This document shows positions 58,618 through 64,000 of a stretch of 64,000 bases of DNA, piece after piece. Source of the stretch: Herpetosiphon gulosus (lineage in GTDB: Bacteria > Chloroflexota > Chloroflexia > Chloroflexales > Herpetosiphonaceae); the NCBI RefSeq assembly GCF_039545135.1, contig NZ_BAABRU010000006.1, positions 186,001 to 250,000 of the forward strand. The letters run 5' to 3'. Numbering within the stretch: the first letter of the stretch is position 1; each line of letters opens with the position of its first letter. Position numbers and translations under genes: made by a program. Under the pieces are notes generated by a model. It saw only the letters and a program-made list of their open reading frames with translations. It was not told the origin of the DNA and did not search any database.

Positions 58618-61233
58618 ATGGATTCCCAAGTATTTGAGTTTCAAGCGATCGATCCAAGCAAACCCATATTGGTTGGCGGCAAGGCTGCAAATTTAGCGGC
58701 GCTTACTCGCATCGCAGGCATTAATGTTCCTGATGGTTTTTGTGTTTCAACCGAAGCCTTCAACAACTTAATTCGAACAACCCCAGCCTTGGGTGAATTG
58801 ATTGATCAAGCAAGCTTGCTCACGCTTAACGATCGCCATCAAATAGGCGAGCTAAGTACAAGCATTCGCCAGTTAATCGCAGCAATCACGATTCCGACAG
58901 AGCTTCATACAGCAATCAGTCACATGCTTAGCACGTTTGACCCAACCACGGCTTTTGCAATCCGCTCAAGTGCAACCACCGAGGATTCTCCGACCACCTC
59001 GTTTGCTGGTCAGCACGATAGCTACCTTAATATTATCGGCGAGGCAGCGATTCTCAAGCATATCAAACTCTGCTGGGCATCGCTCTTTACTGAACGTACG
59101 ATGATCTACCGAATCCAACAGAGGCTGGATCACCGCAACCCAGGATTGGCCGTCATTATTCAAACCATGGTGTTGGCCCAGGTTGCTGGAACCATGTTTA
59201 CCGCTGATCCAATCACCGCCAATCGAACGATCGTATCCATCGAAGCAAGTTTCGGGCTGGGCGAGGCCTTGGTTAGCGGGCGGGTGAATGCTGATACCTA
59301 TCGCATGCAAAACGGCAAACGAATTGCGACAAGCATCACCAGCAAGCACCTAGCAATCTATCCATTAGCTACTGGCGGCACGCGTGAACAGCCAATTAGC
59401 ACAGAACAACAACGCCAGCCAGCGCTGAACGATGCTCAAATCGCGCAGCTTGAGCAAATCGGCAGAACCATCGAGCGGCATTTTGGCCAACCTCAAGATA
59501 TCGAATGGTGTCTGGCCGATAATACTTTTTATATTGTTCAGAGCCGTCCAATCACCACCCTCTATCCGATTCCTGAGGCCAACGATCAAAGCAAGCATGT
59601 GTATATCTCGGTTGGGCATCAACAAATGATGACCGATGCGATCAAACCTTTAGGATTATCACTATGGCAGTTAACAGCGGCGCGACCAATGGTTCACGCT
59701 GGCGGGCGCTTATTTGTGGATATCTTTGCTGATTTAGCCTCGCCTATCCGAAGAGTAAATATCATTAATGCTTTGGGTACGGCAGATCCGCTGCTTAAAG
59801 ATGCGCTGATCAAATTGATTGATCGTGGCGATTTTATCCCGGCATTGCCTGATGATTCGCACAGCCCAACCCTTAGTCAGCCGAATTCTGGGGAGGCCTC
59901 ACTCGAATTTCAATCCCAAATCGAAAACGATCCAACAATTGTCGCCAATTTGATCAAACAGAGTGAGCTGGCGCTCGCTCAATTAAAACAGGGCATCGTA
60001 ACTCAATCGGAATCGGCGTTATGTAAATTCATTTTGAAAGACATCCAACAGCTTAAGCAGTATCTTACCAATCCTCAAAGCTTTGGGGTGATTATGACCG
60101 CCATGAATGCGGCTGCTTGGCTTAATCAGCGAATGCAGCAATGGCTGGGCGAAACTAATGCTGCGGATACGCTCTCGCAATCGGTGTCAAACAATATCAC
60201 CTCGGCCATGGGGCTGGCACTGCTGGATGTTGCTGATCTGATTCGACCCTACCCAGCCATCATTGAATATCTAACGGCTACAAATGATCAGGCTTTTTTG
60301 GATGAGTTGGCTCAATTTGAAGGCGGCGAGGCAGTTCGCAAGGCAATTATGAACTATCTCGAAAGCTATGGCATGCGCTGCACCGGAGAAATCGATATTA
60401 CCCGACCACGCTGGAGTGAAAAGCCAGCGACCTTGATTCCAATGTTGCTCAACAATCTCAAAAGCTTTGAGTATGGCGCGAGCCAACAAAAATTTGAGCA
60501 CGGACGACAGGCAGCCTTGGATAAAGAACAGGAATTATTGGAACGCTTGCAGCAATTACCCGATGGTGGGCAAAAAGCAGCAGCAACCAAACGGGTGATC
60601 GATCTGCTACGCAATTTGATTGGCTATCGTGAGTACCCCAAATATCATATTGTCAGCCGCTATTTTGTCTACAAACAAGCCTTGCAAAAAGTAGCCGATC
60701 AGCTGGTTCAGGCCAAGGTGCTGCGTGAGCCAACAGACCTGGATTATCTAACCTTTGACGAGCTTTGTTCAGTGCTCAACCACCAAACTCTAGATTATCA
60801 ATTGATCAATCAACGCAAAGCTGAGTATAGCCACTATCAAAAACTAACGCCGCCACGGGTCATGACCTCTGATGGTGAGATTATAACTGGCAGCTACCAA
60901 CGCGATCAACTGCCAACTGGAGCACTGGTGGGGTTACCAGTCTCAGCAGGAGTCATTGAAGGTCGTGCTCGCGTTATCTTAACAATTGAAGCAGCCGAGC
61001 TTGAAGCCGGAGATATTCTAGTCACCACCTTTACCGACCCAAGTTGGACTCCCTTATTTGTTGCGATCAAAGGTTTGGTCACTGAAGTTGGTGGCTTGAT
61101 GACCCATGGGTCGGTTATTGCCCGTGAATATGGGTTAGCAGCGGTGGTTGGGGTCGAGAATGCTACCAAGCTCATCCAAGATGGGCAACAGATTCGGGTC
61201 GATGGCACAGCCGGCTCTATCGAACTACTTTAG
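58618..61233 (+). CDS. rph: Rifampin phosphotransferase / PEP-synthase-like enzyme
   Basis: 871 residues, the usual size of Rph (~865). N-terminal ATP-binding domain (~1-315): LVGGKAANLAAL, VPDGFCVSTEAF, FAIRSSATTEDSPTTSFAGQHDSYLNI, EASFGLGEALVSGRVNAD, DIEWCLADNTFYIVQSRPITTLYP. Middle substrate-binding domain ~330-765. C-terminal swivelling phosphohistidine domain (~775-871) with TDPSWTPLFVAIKGLVTEVGGLMTHGSVIAREYG (catalytic H830). This exact series matches rifampin-inactivating phosphotransferases more closely than true PpsA, which lack such a middle domain; activity on a rifamycin is inferred. No PEP-carboxykinase or rifamycin cluster is near, so an unrelated PEP-synthase-like role remains possible. 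A hairpin follows the stop. Confidence 0.8.
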   Translation: MDSQVFEFQAIDPSKPILVGGKAANLAALTRIAGINVPDGFCVSTEAFNNLIRTTPALGELIDQASLLTLNDRHQIGELSTSIRQLIAAITIPTELHTAISHMLSTFDPTTAFAIRSSATTEDSPTTSFAGQHDSYLNIIGEAAILKHIKLCWASLFTERTMIYRIQQRLDHRNPGLAVIIQTMVLAQVAGTMFTADPITANRTIVSIEASFGLGEALVSGRVNADTYRMQNGKRIATSITSKHLAIYPLATGGTREQPISTEQQRQPALNDAQIAQLEQIGRTIERHFGQPQDIEWCLADNTFYIVQSRPITTLYPIPEANDQSKHVYISVGHQQMMTDAIKPLGLSLWQLTAARPMVHAGGRLFVDIFADLASPIRRVNIINALGTADPLLKDALIKLIDRGDFIPALPDDSHSPTLSQPNSGEASLEFQSQIENDPTIVANLIKQSELALAQLKQGIVTQSESALCKFILKDIQQLKQYLTNPQSFGVIMTAMNAAAWLNQRMQQWLGETNAADTLSQSVSNNITSAMGLALLDVADLIRPYPAIIEYLTATNDQAFLDELAQFEGGEAVRKAIMNYLESYGMRCTGEIDITRPRWSEKPATLIPMLLNNLKSFEYGASQQKFEHGRQAALDKEQELLERLQQLPDGGQKAAATKRVIDLLRNLIGYREYPKYHIVSRYFVYKQALQKVADQLVQAKVLREPTDLDYLTFDELCSVLNHQTLDYQLINQRKAEYSHYQKLTPPRVMTSDGEIITGSYQRDQLPTGALVGLPVSAGVIEGRARVILTIEAAELEAGDILVTTFTDPSWTPLFVAIKGLVTEVGGLMTHGSVIAREYGLAAVVGVENATKLIQDGQQIRVDGTAGSIELL

Positions 61234-61241
61234 GTTAATTC

Positions 61242-61278
61242 CGACGCTGTTGCGGATTTCGCGCAACAGCGTCGTATT
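61242..61278 (+). terminator. Hairpin after the rph-like gene
   Basis: GACGCTGTTGCG pairs with CGCAACAGCGTC around a short loop, about 8-45 bp after the stop codon. Confidence 0.65.
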
Positions 61279-61379
61279 TCAAGCAGATTCAGCCCAGCGA
61301 CCGAATGACAGATGCCACAGCTATGCTAGCATCAACCCAGCGCAGGATTGGCCTGCGCCATCTAATGCTAGGAGATGTA

Positions 61380-61862
61380 ATGAATCTCGTTATTCGGCAA
61401 TATGCCGACCAAGACCGTGCCGCAGTCGTGGATCTCTCGATTCGAGCTTGGACACCAGTGTTTGCTTCGATGGAAGCTGCCATGGATGGCGCTGTGTTCA
61501 AGCATTTCTATCCCGATTGGCCGACCAACCAACAACAAGCCGTCGAAATGGTTTGTGCCGCTGAAACTAACCAAACCTGGGTCGCCTTGATTGATCAACA
61601 GATTGTCGGCTTTGTGGCGACAACCTTGCATCAAGCCAGCAGCATGGGCGAAATTGTCATGTTGGCGGTTGATCCCGATGCTCAGCAACAAGGAATTGGC
61701 GCGGCCCTAACCCAGTTTGCGATCGAGCATTTTCGCAATGTTGGGATGCGGGTAGCCATGGTTGAAACTGGCGGCGACCCAGGCCATGAGCCGGCTCGTC
61801 AAACCTATGCCAAACAAGGCTTTCGCTTGATGCCAATCGCTCGCTACTTTCAAGCCCTGTAA
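61380..61862 (+). CDS. GNAT-family N-acetyltransferase
   Basis: 160 residues from ATG 61380, GGAGATGTA upstream. GNAT fold: IRQYADQDRAAVVDLSIRAW at the N-terminus, strand IVMLAVDPDAQQQGIGAALTQFAIEHFR (motif A, Q/R-x-x-G-x-G acetyl-CoA loop as QQQGIGA), RVAMVETGG and AKQGFRLM (motif B). Acetylates an unidentified small molecule or protein N-terminus. Stands alone. Confidence 0.88.
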   Translation: MNLVIRQYADQDRAAVVDLSIRAWTPVFASMEAAMDGAVFKHFYPDWPTNQQQAVEMVCAAETNQTWVALIDQQIVGFVATTLHQASSMGEIVMLAVDPDAQQQGIGAALTQFAIEHFRNVGMRVAMVETGGDPGHEPARQTYAKQGFRLMPIARYFQAL

Positions 61863-61877
61863 TTAAAGGAGTACCCG

Positions 61878-61919
61878 ATGCATTCTTGTTTTCATGGCGC
61901 ATTACAACGCTGGCGCTAA
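61878..61919 (+). CDS. 13-codon micro-ORF with strong ribosome-binding site
   Basis: AAAGGAG (61865-61871) followed 6 nt later by ATG and MHSCFHGALQRWR, then TAA. It may be the start of a decayed gene or a leader peptide; no downstream gene on this strand supports the latter. Confidence 0.35.
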   Translation: MHSCFHGALQRWR

Positions 61920-62065
61920 GCACCTTCGGCTGAGGCCTGATCGTGATAGCCCGTAGGAAAGCGATCAGCAACCAGATTGAGGGCAATCCCATGTTCAAGC
62001 TATGCTTTAAGCCCAGCCAGAATCAAACAAAAACCTTCAGTTGAATCAACTATGTGTTTGCCCAT
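61916..62065 (-). pseudogene. Decayed gene remnant with one internal stop
   Basis: Minus strand: MGKHIVDSTEGFCLILAGLKA, then TAG, then LEHGIALNLVADRFPTGYHDQASAEGA and a second stop. The two halves read as one continuous protein of ~49 residues interrupted by a single nonsense codon; in-frame coding-like sequence continues upstream for ~11 codons (SKSIAHRLAEA). Residue composition is protein-like, unlike random frames nearby. Family not recognised. Confidence 0.35.
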
Positions 62066-62246
62066 CGCCTCCGCCAGCCTATGTGCAATGGATTTAGACT
62101 AAGGTCGGACTCTGATCAGTGCCTGACCATCCAAACCACCCTGATCCCTACCAGAAGTTTACGCCTCACCAACCGTGATTGTTATGTATCAGAACTTATC
62201 GTCACGAAGAATCCGGCTCAGCCAGTCACGTGGTGCCTCCTCTGCA

Positions 62247-63998
62247 TTACCCCTGCGTGCCACGTACCCGACATCGTTGCCCAACCTTATCTATCTCACG
62301 TACCCATAGTACGCTGCTTGCGACGAGGAGGCAGGTCAGCCAGTCTCGCGCGTTTAGAGATACCGTACTGAAGGCACGCTGCAATACTGGCACGGTGATC
62401 ACCATCGTATGGAGTACAAGCGACATGATTACTGCACCCCACAACCAAAGATTCTGGAAAGGATGGAAGAATGCGCTCTGGGTATAGGAGCGAGCATTGA
62501 AGACGTTGCACATTTGGAACAGCATCAGGGTCGTGAATGCCATCGTCCGCGCATACTCCATCGTCTGTGACCCATTGATTAGGCCATCAGGCAAGGCAGC
62601 ATCAAGCACCAACAACGTTCCAACTGCCATAACAACACCAACCAAGAGAATGCGCATCCACATCCCGCGCGGAATGATCCTGCTCCCGTGTGAGCGCGGA
62701 GGCGCATGCATAACGGCGGCATTCGCTGGCTCAAGTCCAAGCGCTAGGGCGGGAGCACCGTCTGTGACCAGATTAATCCACAAAATCTGGGTTGCCAGTA
62801 GGGGAACAATAATCGCATCATTGCCAGCGCTCAATCCCAAGACACTGGCGAATACGACCCCGCCGAACATGGTTAAGACCTCGCCGATGTTCGACGAAAG
62901 TAGGAAAAACAAGAACTTCTGAATGTTCGCAAAGATGGCACGACCTTCTTCGACAGCAGCCACAATCGTGGCGAAATTGTCGTCGGCGAGAATCATGTCG
63001 GCGGCTTCCTTGGACACATCGGTTCCGGTTATTCCCATCGCCACCCCAATATCAGCTGCTTTGAGCGCTGGCGCATCGTTAACGCCATCACCAGTCATCG
63101 CGACCACCGCACCGTTCTGTTGGAGCGCTTTGACGAGGCGGAGCTTATGTTCAGGGTTAACTCGTGCATAGACTGAGCAGTCTTGCACGAGTTTGCGGAG
63201 GGCCGCTTCTGACAACGACTCCACCTCTGCTCCCGTTACCACTTCAGCAGTCTCAGCAATGCCTAACTCCAGCGCAATCGCCATCGCCGTTTTGGGATGA
63301 TCGCCAGTAATCATAATCGACCTAATGCCAGCCATTTTCGCCCGTTCGATCGCTACCTTGGCTTCGTCGCGCGGCGGGTCGATCATCCCCACCAAGCCAA
63401 GCAACACCAAATCATGTTCAAGCTGATCGCTGAGCGCGTGGGAATGCTCAAGCGCATCACGAGGCAGGACGCGGCTGGCAATCCCGATGATCCGTAATCC
63501 TTCACCCGCCAACTGCTCGTTTATTGCCCGCAGTATTGTGCGACGCTCCTCGGTTAAGCGACGTGGAGCATTCGCAACCCATTCCGCCGTACACTGGTTC
63601 AGCAGGACATCGGGCGCACCTTTGGTAAAGACCAACAGGCGCTCTGGATGCGTACTATCGGTATGGACGGTGCTCATAAGTTTGCGTTCTGAGGAGAAGG
63701 GGACTTCGCCTACACGTGGGAGGCGGACGGCAAGTGTTTCCTCCGTAAGACCGGCCTTCTGTGCGGCAACGATCAGCGCTCCTTCAGTTGGATCGCCGAG
63801 AATCGTCCAGCGTCCGTCACGTTCCTGCACTACAGCATTGTTAGCGCGATTCGCTGCCGATAGTGTGGCGGTGACCTCGCTGTCCACGGCCTCGTTGTAT
63901 GGAGCGTCACCGACCTGCCGAAGTTCTCCATCCGGCCCATAGCCCATGCCCAAGATCTCGACACGACCACTCGCAGTAACGATGGTGCGCACCGTCAT
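62247..63998 (-). CDS. P-type cation-transporting ATPase (Ca2+-ATPase type), N-terminal part off window
   Basis: At least 583 residues in the window; the frame remains open to the right edge. The first residues MTVRTIVT match the sequence just after the DKTGTLTQNQ phosphorylation motif, so that motif lies a few codons beyond the edge. Present are the nucleotide-binding segment KGAPDVLLNQC, ITGDHPKTAMAIA, GDGVNDAPALKAADIGVAMG hinge, and membrane helices 5-10 (FLFFLLSSNIGEVLTMF; LATQILWINLVTDGAPALALGLEP; SFHDE-type end absent). The PEG/NLVTDG...NE positions fit a PMR1/SERCA-like Ca2+ or Mn2+ pump. Base composition is more GC-rich than neighbouring genes, suggesting transfer. Confidence 0.9.
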   Translation of the reverse strand: MTVRTIVTASGRVEILGMGYGPDGELRQVGDAPYNEAVDSEVTATLSAANRANNAVVQERDGRWTILGDPTEGALIVAAQKAGLTEETLAVRLPRVGEVPFSSERKLMSTVHTDSTHPERLLVFTKGAPDVLLNQCTAEWVANAPRRLTEERRTILRAINEQLAGEGLRIIGIASRVLPRDALEHSHALSDQLEHDLVLLGLVGMIDPPRDEAKVAIERAKMAGIRSIMITGDHPKTAMAIALELGIAETAEVVTGAEVESLSEAALRKLVQDCSVYARVNPEHKLRLVKALQQNGAVVAMTGDGVNDAPALKAADIGVAMGITGTDVSKEAADMILADDNFATIVAAVEEGRAIFANIQKFLFFLLSSNIGEVLTMFGGVVFASVLGLSAGNDAIIVPLLATQILWINLVTDGAPALALGLEPANAAVMHAPPRSHGSRIIPRGMWMRILLVGVVMAVGTLLVLDAALPDGLINGSQTMEYARTMAFTTLMLFQMCNVFNARSYTQSAFFHPFQNLWLWGAVIMSLVLHTMVITVPVLQRAFSTVSLNARDWLTCLLVASSVLWVREIDKVGQRCRVRGTQG

Positions 63999-64000
63999 CT

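Overview
The window looks like chromosomal DNA of a filamentous, gliding Chloroflexota bacterium, most likely Herpetosiphon. This is inferred from mid-range GC, secreted cellulose- and chitin-active enzymes, many two-component systems and modular intergenic repeats; no rRNA or tRNA gene is present to confirm it.

Layout. 1-9,000: the end of a STAS regulator, a nucleotidyltransferase, a YjzC-like peptide, a macro-domain protein, a VOC protein, an OmpR-type two-component pair with two membrane genes, a conserved hypothetical protein, an ADP-ribosylglycohydrolase bracketed by two ~103-bp direct repeats, and asnS. 9,000-14,500: a triple AP2-like protein, a short-chain dehydrogenase, an NtrB/NtrC-like pair whose regulator lacks the sigma-54 contact motif, and a DUF305 lipoprotein, with two tandem GTGGCA-AA-TGCCAC palindromes between the kinase and the lipoprotein gene. 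14,973-27,042: a tightly packed four-gene minus-strand operon coding for a DNA methylase, a PLD-SNF2 helicase, a McrB-like AAA+ ATPase and a PD-(D/E)XK + HEPN-motif protein. This is the best candidate for a poorly described defence system.

27,300-37,200 is a secreted polysaccharide-degradation region: a CBM2/Cip1-like protein, a three-repeat lipoprotein, a GH5 enzyme with a CBM32 nested in its catalytic domain, and a GH18 chitinase with two CBM32 domains. The GH5 promoter carries a 28-bp perfect palindrome whose half-site recurs at the promoter of the LacI-family gene at 52,851, which suggests a local regulon. A tnpB-only IS200/IS605 element sits between a Shine-Dalgarno sequence and the chitinase start codon.

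37,300-52,500 holds two large solenoid proteins (TPR-like, HEAT), an ECF sigma/anti-sigma pair, a single-polypeptide type ISP-like restriction-modification enzyme bracketed by inverted repeats, a head-to-head pair of small genes, a gamma-carbonic anhydrase-like protein and a PhzF protein. 52,800-64,000 holds the LacI regulator, a SulP transporter with a foldable leader, an IS607-resolvase-like protein with altered catalytic region, an arsR-acr3 arsenic pair, a rifampin phosphotransferase-like enzyme, a GNAT acetyltransferase, a decayed gene remnant, and the C-terminal part of a P-type cation ATPase cut by the window edge.

The intergenic space is unusually rich in short GC-rich modular repeats: at least nine copies of a ~100-bp CCCTCACCCC...GGGGTGAGGG palindrome (R1), a ~170-bp element with 14-bp terminal inverted repeats (R2), a ~103-bp element around the ADP-ribosylglycohydrolase (R3), and CACGAAG heptamer runs. 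In two genes the stop codon lies inside such a repeat, so the repeat encodes the C-terminus.
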